Positions 45,502 to 54,507 are shown, counted from the stretch's first letter. The stretch is DNA of 64,000 bases from Saprospiraceae bacterium (GCA_028285085.1 JANQQI010000030.1:62001-126000), one strand, 5' to 3'. Translations and numbers: made by a program. The notes: generated from the sequence alone by a model not told the origin.

Positions 45502-46056
45502 TTATTCCGGTAAATAGAGATCAAAGCTAATGGGCACCATATCTTTGGGACCACTTCCCGTAAATGCAAAATCCTGCCGCTTAATGGTTCCACTTCCGAC
45601 TACATGCTTGCCGTCCACAGTAAAAGTCAGCTCTACGATTTTGGTAATATCTTTCAGTGTCAACTCGGCATCTGTTTCATAGCGATTGCCTTCGATACGC
45701 TCAGCACCTTGTATACTAACGGTAGCTTTAGGAAACTTAGTGGCGTAGAAATAGTCGGTTTTATTGCGAATGCTATTTTCGAGCTTTTTCCATTCTGTAC
45801 TAATGGAGACCATATTCAATTCTGCCCGGAGGCGAATGTTTTCAACCTTGCCCTCCGGTAATTCGGTTTCCAAGAATCGCCAATCGCGAATCACAAAAGT
45901 GTTGGGTGAGCCAGCATCGCCGATAAATTCAATACGTCCCGGTGGCTCCGGGTAGTTAGATTTGGGAGAGACCGTCTCTCCGGGCATCGTAGATTTATTA
46001 TTACAGCTCCACACGAGCAATCCAAGGAACAAGAAGATAAAAGAGTGAAATTTCAT
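45502..46056 (-). CDS. YceI-family lipoprotein
   Basis: 184 residues. Lipobox VWSC (Cys18) after a hydrophobic segment, then a YceI-type lipocalin-like barrel: VENIRLRAELNMVSISTEWK, KTDYFYATKFPKATVSIQ, YETDAELTLKDITKIVELTF, KRQDFAF. YceI proteins bind isoprenoid-like or amphiphilic ligands in the periplasm. It is followed upstream by another YceI-containing gene in the same direction, with a dispersed repeat between them. Confidence 0.88.
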   Translation of the reverse strand: MKFHSFIFLFLGLLVWSCNNKSTMPGETVSPKSNYPEPPGRIEFIGDAGSPNTFVIRDWRFLETELPEGKVENIRLRAELNMVSISTEWKKLENSIRNKTDYFYATKFPKATVSIQGAERIEGNRYETDAELTLKDITKIVELTFTVDGKHVVGSGTIKRQDFAFTGSGPKDMVPISFDLYLPE

Positions 46057-46145
46057 GATATTATTGGTTTATGAACTGATTTTTAAATGATCAATGAATT
46101 CTAAAATTGGGTTAATAGGCAAGGCAGACGAAGGCATGCGGATGG
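46057..46145. other. Short gap before dispersed repeat
   Basis: Presumed promoter region of the YceI lipoprotein gene; nothing specific seen. Confidence 0.4.
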
Positions 46146-46384
46146 GCTTTGAGGGAGGGATCCCACCCACAGCCACCACCGCCGGCCGATCTCGGCCGCA
46201 ATATTTTTTAGGCATATCACACCCAGCCTTTGCCGGGAACGTTTTATGGACAAATGGTTAAAGACAATTTTTTAGAAATATTTCTACTATCTATAGATTC
46301 CATTTTCTCAAAATTCCATAAATCAATTTTGCCATTTTCCGACATATACCTTTTAACAAATTGATTATCAGAAATAAAAAATTT
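46146..46384 (+). repeat. Dispersed ~240-bp repeat, copy 1
   Basis: It begins GCTTTGAGGGAGGGATCCC and ends AAAAATTT. The first ~95 bases match copy 2 at 63760 with scattered substitutions and no indels. The middle is more diverged, and strong blocks return (CTATCTATAGATTCCATTTT, AATTCCATAAATCAATT, GATTATCA). The orientation is the same in both copies. The 5' part is GC-rich and the 3' part AT-rich. A GGCCGA/TCGGCC hairpin is present only in copy 1. No terminal inverted repeats or target duplication are evident. Confidence 0.85.
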
Positions 46385-46437
46385 AAAAAAAGTTGGGTCC
46401 TCAAAATAAAAAATTCGAAAACAGAAGCTAGAATGAC

Positions 46438-47832
46438 TTATTCCACCACAAAATTGAGGTTAAACTCCAAGGTCTTTCGGGCAGGGTCAGGCCCGTCGGG
46501 CCCCTCGATACCGAAACCATCGGTAATATTTACGGAGAAGGTAGCTTCAACTAATAATTGCAGAGTACCAGCTTCGCTGAAGATCGGCTGAATTTGTGCC
46601 AGCGCCCGGACCGGACGGCGTTGTCGCATCAGTTCAAAAGTGCCATCAACGATGACGGCGCTGGATTGACCAAAAACGAGTGGATCACTCTGCTCAATCT
46701 TTTCGAACACGAAGCTGGACTCTGGATACTTTGCGGCTTTGATATATTTTTCGAGCACCTTGACATCTAAATCGGGGATGCCCATCGTTAGGCTTTCTGT
46801 CTTCACCTTGAACTGCCCAGCGTTCAGTTTGCCTTCGGCATCCACCACCAGCTGGCCACTAATCTCCCGAACCTCTCCCGCATAACGCTCTAGTGGCTGG
46901 GCAAAGCGAAACTGCAAAGCCGGGATATCCTCATCCATAGCCCCTGCGAATTGCCAGGTTTTGGCAAATGAAGTTGGTAGCTCAGCAACCGTCGTTGCTT
47001 GTTGGGGGCGAGCTGGTAGCGCACAGTTGATCGCTTCCCAGCTCACCTTCGGGGTATCTTCGGCGATGGCGCTTAGAGCGTCACCCTGCTTGGATTGTTG
47101 CAGTTGCGCCTCAATTTCGCGGGCGAAAATTTGGCCAGCTTGCCGGAACAGCGTCGCACGTTCTGCATAATTACCTTGCAACGGCTCTGCCGAACGAAAA
47201 ACGGGTACGATACAACTAAATTGGCTATACAATTCCAGGTTCAAAAAAAGCTGGCCCGCGGCATTGCGGTACGGATGGATATCAACGTAAAAAGCACGAT
47301 CTGTTTTTGACAAACATACCTCTGCTTCAATTTGATAGGCTGACATCCCCTCAGCAACAGCCTTCATAGCTTGTATATTAAATGCCTGGCTATTGTATGT
47401 GTCCGGCAGAAAACCCGTTAATCCAGTCAACTTAACCGGAGCCGCTACCGTCAGACGTTCTGATCGACGACTTAGGGTATTGGACTTACATAAAGTGCTT
47501 TGCTGCTGCGCCACCACTCGACTGGTACGAATAAAGTTTTCAATACTCGAAAACTGGGTGTAGCGGGCGGCATAAATGGATCGCCCGCGATAATTTTGAT
47601 AAACGATAGCCGGCGTTGAAGTCACCTCTGCGGGCACTCCGGCCGTAATTGTTTTTTCCAATAACTCAAACCCTTTTTCAGTGGCCAAGTTGCGTAATTT
47701 GGGTAGCGTTGATTCGAGGAAAAGCTGATCTGTATCTTGATAAAAAACAATCAATTGTTGTTGGGCCTGTAGAGCAAAAATATTTCCGATCAACAGATAA
47801 CACCAGCAAAGTATACGATAAGAGAAAGACAT
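46438..47832 (-). CDS. Exported protein with thioredoxin-like N-terminus and YceI-like C-terminus
   Basis: 464 residues. A signal peptide (SYRILCWCYLLIGNIFALQA) is followed by a thioredoxin-like start (QQLIVFYQDTDQLFLESTLP, STPAIVYQNYRGRSIYAARY) without a CxxC pair. A central part follows with paired Cys (EAINCALPARP). The C-terminal ~170 residues are YceI-like (ISGQLVVDAEGKLNAGQFKV, LDVKVLEKYIKAAKYPESSF, VDGTFELMRQRRPV). The redox function is probably lost. It is probably a periplasmic ligand-binding protein of unknown substrate. Confidence 0.75.
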   Translation of the reverse strand: MSFSYRILCWCYLLIGNIFALQAQQQLIVFYQDTDQLFLESTLPKLRNLATEKGFELLEKTITAGVPAEVTSTPAIVYQNYRGRSIYAARYTQFSSIENFIRTSRVVAQQQSTLCKSNTLSRRSERLTVAAPVKLTGLTGFLPDTYNSQAFNIQAMKAVAEGMSAYQIEAEVCLSKTDRAFYVDIHPYRNAAGQLFLNLELYSQFSCIVPVFRSAEPLQGNYAERATLFRQAGQIFAREIEAQLQQSKQGDALSAIAEDTPKVSWEAINCALPARPQQATTVAELPTSFAKTWQFAGAMDEDIPALQFRFAQPLERYAGEVREISGQLVVDAEGKLNAGQFKVKTESLTMGIPDLDVKVLEKYIKAAKYPESSFVFEKIEQSDPLVFGQSSAVIVDGTFELMRQRRPVRALAQIQPIFSEAGTLQLLVEATFSVNITDGFGIEGPDGPDPARKTLEFNLNFVVE

Positions 47833-47870
47833 ATTTTGAATATATTGGATAATGAATGGAAGCTAATTAA

Positions 47871-48077
47871 GAGCTTGTTTGGAAATTATTAATTGATCTA
47901 CAAACGCCATTTTTTCGTATCCGCTAGCGGTTCTCTCCGTTAAATGTCCATCGGACATTTGGTTGCAAAGAAACTGCACTGCGTTCACATAGCCTCCGGC
48001 TATTTTCCTCAAAAGGAGTCTCGTTTAAACAAAATAATGTCAGTTTTCGACCTAAAGAACAAATCCCAAACAAGCTC
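47871..48077. mobile_element. 207-bp MITE-like element
   Basis: The ends are inverted repeats: GAGCTTGTTTGGAAATT at the left and the complement of GAGCTTGTTTGGGATTT at the right (15 of 17 identical). They are flanked on both sides by TAA, a likely 3-bp target duplication. It has no ORF for a transposase. An 8-bp hairpin (47942-47949 with 47953-47960) lies inside. A 3-bp duplication with such ends resembles IS5-type elements, but the parent is not in the window. Confidence 0.72.
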
Positions 48078-48149
48078 TAAGATTTGATTTTTTAGAAACA
48101 GAAAGTCCCACTAAAAAAGACTCTCCCAAACGATCTAGAGGCGTGTCAC

Positions 48150-49265
48150 TTATTTTTTGAGCATTCGTGCTTTTAATAAATCGAATGTTTTTGGCATAAT
48201 CGTATTCATAAAACGCCAATTGAGGTGAGAATTACAAAACATGACCTTCACCCAACCGTCTTCGACATTGCCCTCGAAAGTAGTGTAATAGCCCAGATTA
48301 GCACCTCCCCAATACAAATCACGGTTCTTGTAGAAAATCAATCCACGACGATGTTCATTGGGTGTCACTGCTTCTATAGCCAAAGGCTGAGCGATGAAGC
48401 GGTTATCTTCACCGCGCGCGGCACGGATGATGTGGCTAACAAAGCGTAAATAATCCTGAGTAGTCGTCCACAAGCCCGCGCAGCCTATTTCGGGAAATCG
48501 CAGGTAATCTCCGGCTACTCGCTCACCTTCTGTGGTATAACCGATGGCAAAATTAGCCGCCTGCTCTTCGTTCAATTCGACTTCCAGATAGCTATTGTCC
48601 ATCCTCAGTGGTGTGAGAACTTCGCTCTGCAGAATCTCTTTGATAGAACGTTGGTGGACATCCTCCAACAGTAGTTGCAAAATCAAACCGTTGGCATAAG
48701 TACTATTGCCATTTTTATTGCGATCCTTTTTGAGTTTGACCGCCTTATTTTGGGCTGGTGCCTCTCCGTTTAAAATTTGTTGAAAAGAAGGGCGTTCTGC
48801 TCCACGTTCAAAACCTTTTGGCTTGGAGCCGAGATTAAACCCTCGGGTTTGCAGCAGTAGATCACGGACTGTGACCGGACGATCTTTCGAGAAAGGCGTT
48901 TGGGGAATTTTCCAGGATTGTAGATAATCGTTGGCGGGTGCGTCGAGCTCAATAGTGCCAGCTTGTGCCAAGCGCAGTACAGCGAAGTGAACCAGAGGGC
49001 GCGTCATACCGCCCACCTGATACAACGTTTGATCGTTAATTGGGAGTTGAGCTTCACGATCTCGTTGTCCAAAGTTTAGCGTTGTATCAATTCCTCCGCT
49101 GTGATAAATGCTAATCGATAAACCATTGACTTGTTTTTTAGCCATCCAATCTTTTAAAGAGTACGTCTGATCGTTTTCGGTAAAAGTATAAATGGAGGAG
49201 ATGTCCTGTGCCGTAATTTGAGTAATAAAACAATATGCGAGGATAAAAAGGATAACATTTTTCAT
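48150..49265 (-). CDS. Beta-lactamase class C / serine hydrolase homologue lacking catalytic Ser and Lys
   Basis: 371 residues with a signal peptide (KNVILFILAYCFITQITAQ). The fold is that of class C beta-lactamase-related proteins: LSISIYHSGGIDTTLNFGQR, LYQVGGMTRPLVHFAVLRLA, TIELDAPANDYLQSW, VTVRDLLLQTRGFN, STYANGLILQLLLEDVH with the Y-x-N motif, and MDNSYLEVEL. At the S-x-x-K site the sequence is G86-M-T-R89, so both nucleophile and general base are replaced; the terminal H-x-G triad is also unclear (WGGANLGYY). It is probably a non-catalytic, binding member. Periplasmic or exported. Confidence 0.8.
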   Translation of the reverse strand: MKNVILFILAYCFITQITAQDISSIYTFTENDQTYSLKDWMAKKQVNGLSISIYHSGGIDTTLNFGQRDREAQLPINDQTLYQVGGMTRPLVHFAVLRLAQAGTIELDAPANDYLQSWKIPQTPFSKDRPVTVRDLLLQTRGFNLGSKPKGFERGAERPSFQQILNGEAPAQNKAVKLKKDRNKNGNSTYANGLILQLLLEDVHQRSIKEILQSEVLTPLRMDNSYLEVELNEEQAANFAIGYTTEGERVAGDYLRFPEIGCAGLWTTTQDYLRFVSHIIRAARGEDNRFIAQPLAIEAVTPNEHRRGLIFYKNRDLYWGGANLGYYTTFEGNVEDGWVKVMFCNSHLNWRFMNTIMPKTFDLLKARMLKK

Positions 49266-49330
49266 GAGTAAAGGTTGAACTGATTTGAAAATGATGACGG
49301 CACAAATCTTCCAACTTTAGCTCGTTTTGG

Positions 49331-49374
49331 CGCTCCAAATCACGTTATGAGACGTTCCAAATCATGATTTGAGC
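49331..49374. repeat. Two 22-bp tandem direct repeats, possible operator
   Basis: CGCTCCAAATCACGTTATGAGA is 22 nt long and is followed directly by a similar copy (CGTTCCAAATCATGATTTG...). They share CG-TCCAAATCA-G and TGAG at a spacing of two helical turns. They lie between the divergent serine-hydrolase-like and T9SS genes, where a regulator could bind. No regulator gene adjoins. Confidence 0.45.
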
Positions 49375-49515
49375 CAAATTTGGGTAAAAAACGGTCATTT
49401 TTCAGTCCTCCTCTTGATTTTCACTTCTTTCTAGAATTAAATTGAGAATAGTAGATTTTCAACGATTTGCCATAATTCTTGTTGAATGCTACGAAACATC
49501 AAATGCCGATTCACC

Positions 49516-50790
49516 ATGCCTCGACGATTTCCTCTTTTATTTCTGCTCCTCTTTTTGTTCGTCCATCTATGGGCCCAAGACATGCAGTTACTGGGCCTCA
49601 ATTATCAGCGAGACGGACTCCGTTTTAGCCAACTCAATCTAACATCCGGTCAATATGAACCCGGAGAGACTAAAATCAATACATCAGCTTTTTTCCAGCA
49701 AGGCGAATGTACTTATGATCCCACCAATGGAATTTACTATTTCACACGTGGAACACATCAGTCGGCACAAATCATTGCCGTAGACGCTGACAATGGACAA
49801 GTCATCAATCAACAATCCATCGCACCAAATGGCTCCGCCATTGTCCCTCTCGCTAATCTGGTATTTCATCCCGAGGAAGGGGTAATCTACGGCTTGCAGC
49901 ATACGTTCAACGGCCAGGAAACGCTACGCCTCGCTCGCTGGAATCCACAGAATGATGAATACGAAATTCTCTCCGAAGCCCCTATCAGTCGCACGCCTTA
50001 TCTCTCCGCTAACGGTGCCTTGATTAACGGCTACAGTCAATATTGCTACGCCACGGCAAAAACTATCTATACCGTTGATATAGAAACCGGCGCAACACAA
50101 AAAGTAAACATCAACTACCCTAGCCCAGGGGTCGCTCAATATCTCGTTAATCTTGTGTACCATCCAGAGCGCGATGCCCTTTACGGATTATACTTCAAAG
50201 GCGGTCGCGATGCGGCGCTCTTCCTTTGCGAGGTTGATTCAAAAAGCGGGCAATTGGCTATTATTTCCTCCACTTCGCTCGGTGGCAATGGCTTTAGTAT
50301 GGGGGACGCAGCTATTGATCCTGTAAAGGACACTTATTATTATCAGCTCCTGGGTGTCGTTTACGAAGTGGATATTGAAAGTGGTGATATTCAGCGAGAA
50401 TGGCAGCTCCCAAAAGCGAATGGTGTCGTGATGCCCCTCATTAATTTTATCATTGCCCCTCAACTGGAGGCACCATATAAGGATCAGGTGGCTACATCTC
50501 CTACCCTTTCTTCGGAAACAATTGAAGCAGCTGTTCCTACGCCCCAAGCTAGCTTAAAGCTCTTTCCCAATCCAACAACTAGCCTGGTCAATTATCAATT
50601 GGAAGGGCTGGCTTTCGTAGATGGTCAATTGGCGTTATTTGATCTCCGGGGTCGCTTGCTCTGGACTACGAACATCAGCGCGGCAAGCGGGCAAGTGGCC
50701 TTGCCGGTTAAGGAAAGTGGTCAGTATGTTTTGCGTTTTCAACAAAGTGAGGTGAGATTGAGTGAGCGAGTAGTGGTGGAGAAGAGATGA
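49516..50790 (+). CDS. T9SS type A secreted protein with propeller-like N-terminal part
   Basis: 424 residues from ATG 49516, chosen because it gives the signal peptide (RRFPLLFLLLFLFVHLWA); a start at 49486 adds ten residues. The body has repeating blades of about 50 residues (CTYDPTNGIYYFTRG, LVFHPEEGVIYGLQH, LVYHPERDALYGLYF, AAIDPVKDTYYYQLL), like a six- or seven-bladed propeller. A type A sorting domain follows (LKLFPNPTTSLVNYQL, LFDLRGRLLW, SGQYVLRF, SERVVVEKR). No catalytic motif is seen. Surface or secreted; role unknown. Confidence 0.8.
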   Translation: MPRRFPLLFLLLFLFVHLWAQDMQLLGLNYQRDGLRFSQLNLTSGQYEPGETKINTSAFFQQGECTYDPTNGIYYFTRGTHQSAQIIAVDADNGQVINQQSIAPNGSAIVPLANLVFHPEEGVIYGLQHTFNGQETLRLARWNPQNDEYEILSEAPISRTPYLSANGALINGYSQYCYATAKTIYTVDIETGATQKVNINYPSPGVAQYLVNLVYHPERDALYGLYFKGGRDAALFLCEVDSKSGQLAIISSTSLGGNGFSMGDAAIDPVKDTYYYQLLGVVYEVDIESGDIQREWQLPKANGVVMPLINFIIAPQLEAPYKDQVATSPTLSSETIEAAVPTPQASLKLFPNPTTSLVNYQLEGLAFVDGQLALFDLRGRLLWTTNISAASGQVALPVKESGQYVLRFQQSEVRLSERVVVEKR

Positions 50791-50869
50791 TGCCAAGGTG
50801 ATTTTTCTCAAGTGAAGGCTTAGCTAAGAAAGAAAATTTTAGTCGAACCTTTATACATATAGCGTACTG

Positions 50870-50892
50870 CGTTGAAGTTGCAAACTTCAACG
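50870..50892. other. Perfect 10-bp hairpin between convergent genes
   Basis: CGTTGAAGTT (50870-50879) pairs with AACTTCAACG (50883-50892) around a 3-nt loop. There is no U-run on either side, so it may be a weak terminator or a 3'-end stabiliser. Confidence 0.45.
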
Positions 50893-50919
50893 AATGATCA
50901 TTGCGAGTGAAGCGATATA

Positions 50920-51285
50920 CTATCCCACCTCTGCCTTAAGTGCTGCCAACTCCTCATCTGAAAACAAGCGACTTTGGATAATAAAACGCAGTCCCAATGG
51001 GATTTCCAAGGAAAAACTTGCACCACGCCCCGGCGTAATATCCACTGTAAGCTGGGTATGCTGCCAGTACTCGAATTGATCTTTGGCCATGTAGAAGTTA
51101 CAACCATGAATGCGGCCTAGCAGAACATCCGTTTCATTGATCATCAATTCTCCGGCCGGGAAGCACATCGGCGCCGAACCATCACAACAACCACCGCTTT
51201 GATGAAACATCAACTCGCCGTGCTCTGCACGCAGTTTGTCAATAATTTCGATAGCTGCGGGGGTAACTAAAACTCTTGGGATCAT
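50920..51285 (-). CDS. DUF779 protein, aldehyde dehydrogenase accessory
   Basis: 121 residues, cytoplasmic. The DUF779 core is clear: LMFHQSGGCCDGSAPMCFP with three Cys, VLLGRIHGCNFYM and QFEYWQHTQLTVDITPGRG. Members are regularly encoded beside acetaldehyde-type dehydrogenases, as here, but their biochemical function is not settled; the Cys residues suggest metal or thiol chemistry. A hairpin lies between it and the dehydrogenase gene, so read-through from that gene is probably partial. Confidence 0.88.
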   Translation of the reverse strand: MIPRVLVTPAAIEIIDKLRAEHGELMFHQSGGCCDGSAPMCFPAGELMINETDVLLGRIHGCNFYMAKDQFEYWQHTQLTVDITPGRGASFSLEIPLGLRFIIQSRLFSDEELAALKAEVG

Positions 51286-51317
51286 CTTAGTAAAGATTTA
51301 GGGGTAATGATAATATG

Positions 51318-51355
51318 AAAAACCTTACCCTCCTCGGTGATGAGTCAGGTAAGGT
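51318..51355 (-). terminator. Intrinsic terminator after the aldehyde dehydrogenase gene
   Basis: ACCTTACC and GGTAAGGT arms (51348-51355 with 51322-51329) close an 18-nt loop, followed on the minus strand by TTTTTC. The long loop makes it moderate in strength. Confidence 0.6.
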
Positions 51356-51430
51356 CCAAAACTTTTTAAAACTTATTATTCCGTCAAAAAAAGTTCTGTG
51401 ATTAAATCCATACGGGGCTCAATAAGGAGA

Positions 51431-52954
51431 TTAAAAGAAGCCCAACGCATTTTTATCATAAGAAATCAGCATATTTTTCGTCTGACGGTAGTGGTTGAGC
51501 ATCATCTTATGGGTCTCCCGACCAATACCTGACTTCTTGTATCCACCAAACGGCGCGTGGGCAGGATAAGCGTGGTAGCAGTTCACCCAAACCCGACCGG
51601 CCTGCACGGCGCGAGAAATTTGATAAGCTTGGTGCATATCTCTAGTCCACACGCCGGCACCCAAGCCGTAGAGTGTATCATTGGCAATTTCCAGAGCCTC
51701 AGCTTCGTCTTTGAAAGTCGTGACACAGACCACTGGTCCGAAGATTTCTTCTTGGAATACCCGCATCTTATTGTTGCCTTTTAGGATCGTAGGCTGGATG
51801 TAGTAACCACCTGATAATCCGTCATTGTAAGCCGCTTCACCGCCAGTCAGTACCTCACAGCCTTCCTCTTTACCAATTTTGATGTAATTCAAAATTTTCT
51901 CATACTGATCACTGGAAGCTTGAGCGCCCATCATAGTATTTGGATCGAGCGGATGCCCGAGTTTGATGGCTTCAGTACGCTCGATCACGCGCTTTATGAA
52001 GGCATCATAAATATTTTCCTGTACCAACAAACGAGAAGGGCAAGTACATACTTCCCCTTGATTGAGGGCAAACATCACGGCCCCTTCGAGGCACTTATCG
52101 AAGAAAGCATCGTCCGCGTCCATAATGCTGTCGAAGAAGATATTAGGGGATTTACCGCCCAGCTCCAAGGTCACAGGAGTGATATTTTTTGAAGCGTATT
52201 GCATAATTAGCTGCCCTGTAGTCGTCTCTCCGGTAAAGGCCACTTTATTGATGCGGGGACTAGATGCCAAAGGTTTTCCGGCCTCAACGCCAAAGCCATT
52301 TACAACATTCAACACGCCAGCAGGCAGAATATCTTCAATCATTTCCAACAAGATCATGATCCCGACTGGCGTTTGCTCTGCTGGTTTCAGCACAACACAG
52401 TTGCCCGCAGCCAGTGCCGGAGCGACTTTCCAGGCCGCCATCAATAACGGGAAATTCCAAGGGATAATCTGGCCGACAACTCCCAAGGGTTCCATGACAT
52501 TCATCGAGACGGTAGAGGCATCGAGTTCGCTTACCGAACCTTCCTCCGCCCGAATGACGCCGGCAAAATATCGGAAGTGATCAACCGCCAGGGGTAAATC
52601 CGCCGCACGGGTTTCCCGTAAGGCTTTTCCATTATCCCAAGTTTCGACACGAGCCAGGGTTTCCAGATTTCGTTCCATCACATCGGCAATTTTCAGTAGA
52701 ATATTACTACGGAAGGTAGCCGATGAATTATTCCACTCCGGGGCAGCAGCCCAGGCCGCATCAATAGCCAATTCAATATCCTCCGCCGTAGAGCGAGCAA
52801 TTTTAGTAAAAGAATTGCCGTCGACTGGGGACACATTTTCAAAATATTCTCCACGCACCGGTGCTACCCATTTGCCGCCAATGAAATTATCGTACTGATT
52901 TTTAAAGGTGGGCTTTTCTAAGGCCGCGCTGGTAGTTGTTGACAGATTACTCAT
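51431..52954 (-). CDS. NAD-dependent aldehyde dehydrogenase (acetaldehyde type)
   Basis: 507 residues. Oxidises an aldehyde to the acid in the cytoplasm. Catalytic Glu lies in [14 protein letters not shown] and catalytic Cys in [14 protein letters not shown]. The NAD-binding helix is [15 protein letters not shown], and [20 protein letters not shown] and [22 protein letters not shown] are typical. The sequence is closest in style to the ExaC/AldB acetaldehyde dehydrogenases. DUF779 lies downstream and an AraC-family regulator upstream on the other strand. The specific aldehyde is not determinable from sequence. Confidence 0.94.
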   Translation of the reverse strand: MSNLSTTTSAALEKPTFKNQYDNFIGGKWVAPVRGEYFENVSPVDGNSFTKIARSTAEDIELAIDAAWAAAPEWNNSSATFRSNILLKIADVMERNLETLARVETWDNGKALRETRAADLPLAVDHFRYFAGVIRAEEGSVSELDASTVSMNVMEPLGVVGQIIPWNFPLLMAAWKVAPALAAGNCVVLKPAEQTPVGIMILLEMIEDILPAGVLNVVNGFGVEAGKPLASSPRINKVAFTGETTTGQLIMQYASKNITPVTLELGGKSPNIFFDSIMDADDAFFDKCLEGAVMFALNQGEVCTCPSRLLVQENIYDAFIKRVIERTEAIKLGHPLDPNTMMGAQASSDQYEKILNYIKIGKEEGCEVLTGGEAAYNDGLSGGYYIQPTILKGNNKMRVFQEEIFGPVVCVTTFKDEAEALEIANDTLYGLGAGVWTRDMHQAYQISRAVQAGRVWVNCYHAYPAHAPFGGYKKSGIGRETHKMMLNHYRQTKNMLISYDKNALGFF

Positions 52955-53249
52955 GATTTATATTTTTGGTGAATCATTTGGTTTAAAAGAATAAAGCTGA
53001 CTTTATATTTTTTTAAAACCATTTTTCACAAAATTAATATCGGAACCAATGCCATGATTGCCCAATCCTTGCAAATAGGTGAACTATTCTGGCAAATTGG
53101 ATAGGAAGAGAAGTTAAAGAAGGAGAAAGTGTAGACAGAAAGGAATGGAATGGCTATATTTAGATATCAACCACCTTAACCTACCCTGTCTTCAAGTTAA
53201 AGTAGCTTTTAGTTCCAAGGTAGCCCCAAAGGGTAAAACACTATCCCAA

Positions 53250-54161
53250 ATGCAACTATCTGACAATTTTTATCAGCACCGTCGACTAGAACAATTGGTG
53301 GAAAACCAAACGTCCTATTCGTGTAATAACGCCGAGATGCACGTTTTTGAAACGCATCAACAAGCCGATAAGGTCCTTTTGCGATTTGATCAGCCGGTGC
53401 TGGCTACTATGCTGCAGGGTAAAAAGGTGATGCATCTTAACGACAGACAGTCTTTTGATTTTTTGCCCGGTGAATCACTTATTCTTCCGGCCAGTGAATT
53501 GATGTGTATCGATTTCCCGGAAGCCCAAATGGATAATCCGACGCGTTGCCTGGCCATGGCCATTTCGGAAGACAAAATCAGGCATATTGTTGCATTATTG
53601 AACGAGAATATGCCCAAAGCAGATCGCAATGAATGGCAATTCACGGATTACAACTTTCATTTCACAAACGATGTCGCCATCCATCAAATCATTCACCGCC
53701 TACTTTTTCTGTTTACCGAAGACCACCCTTCAAAAGATATTTTTGCAGACTTCATGCTGCAAGAGCTCGTGATGCGTATTCTGCAAGCGGAAACTAAAAA
53801 GATCTATACCGAGCAGGTCTCCAGCCTGAGCAATAATAACCGCATGGCCTTCATCATTCGCTACATCCGGGAGAATCTGGATCTACGCCTGAGTGTAGAA
53901 GCACTCAGTAAGAAAGCCTGCATGAGTGAGTCGAACTTTCACCGCACGTTCAAAAATGAACTGGGCATGTCACCCGTTGATTTTATCAACAACGAGCGCT
54001 TTAAGCGCGTCAAAAGCATGTTACTCGACCCGGAAAAAACAATCAAGGAAATTAGTTTGGCAACTGGTTTTAGTAGCTTATCCTATTTCGTACGTTTTTT
54101 CAAAAAGAAGACAGGAATGACGCCCACCGCTTACAAAAAATACCAACAGAAAATGGCATAA
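53250..54161 (+). CDS. AraC-family transcriptional regulator
   Basis: 303 residues from ATG 53250; a longer frame from ATG 53145 adds 35 residues with no family match, so the shorter start is preferred but not certain. The N-terminal part is an AraC_N-type sensor (LEQLVENQTSYSCN, QPVLATMLQGKKVMHLNDRQ, LPGESLILPASELMC). The C-terminal ~100 residues carry two helix-turn-helix units (LSVEALSKKACMSESNFHRT, IKEISLATGFSSLSYFVRFF) ending in KKKTGMTPTAYKKY. Divergent from the aldehyde dehydrogenase gene, it probably controls that gene in response to an aldehyde or alcohol. Confidence 0.92.
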   Translation: MQLSDNFYQHRRLEQLVENQTSYSCNNAEMHVFETHQQADKVLLRFDQPVLATMLQGKKVMHLNDRQSFDFLPGESLILPASELMCIDFPEAQMDNPTRCLAMAISEDKIRHIVALLNENMPKADRNEWQFTDYNFHFTNDVAIHQIIHRLLFLFTEDHPSKDIFADFMLQELVMRILQAETKKIYTEQVSSLSNNNRMAFIIRYIRENLDLRLSVEALSKKACMSESNFHRTFKNELGMSPVDFINNERFKRVKSMLLDPEKTIKEISLATGFSSLSYFVRFFKKKTGMTPTAYKKYQQKMA

Positions 54162-54165
54162 TATT

Positions 54166-54507
54166 CTAACGCAAAAAGGCAAAAGCAAAGAGGAGCAACC
54201 ACAAAAAGATCATACCATGCCCAATCGCTGCTATAATTTTCTTGGCATCATTGGGTTCTCCTTCCTGAATGCTGCGGAATAGCATCATGATTCCCCAGAG
54301 ATTGAAGAGAATCCCCGAAAATAATAGAATGAGCAAAAACTTGCCTTCCAACCAGACGAAGCCATCATGGTACAGGGGTTGAAAAAAGATCGCTGAGATG
54401 AGAAACACAAAGGTCATCAGCGCATAGAAAAACAGCTTTAAGGCCCGCCAACGATAATTATGATCAACGACCGCATCATCCTCTTCGTAATCTAAAACCG
54501 GCCTCAT
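54166..54507 (-). CDS. Small membrane protein, third gene of sigma/anti-sigma operon
   Basis: 113 residues with three membrane helices (FFYALMTFVFLISAIFF, FLLILLFSGILFNLWGIMML, GMIFLWLLLFAFAFL) and a short acidic N-terminal cytoplasmic part. No family recognised. Its start overlaps the anti-sigma stop by 4 nt (ATGA), so it is translationally coupled and may take part in the same signalling system. Confidence 0.78.
   Translation of the reverse strand: MRPVLDYEEDDAVVDHNYRWRALKLFFYALMTFVFLISAIFFQPLYHDGFVWLEGKFLLILLFSGILFNLWGIMMLFRSIQEGEPNDAKKIIAAIGHGMIFLWLLLFAFAFLR

Noticed and set aside
46146-46263. Small ORF with GGIPPTATTAGR in the dispersed repeat
   Set aside because: Copy 2 has no start codon in frame and many amino-acid replacements, so selection on protein is not seen.
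52062-52580. 172-residue plus-strand frame inside the aldehyde dehydrogenase gene
   Set aside because: Shadow of a highly conserved enzyme gene.
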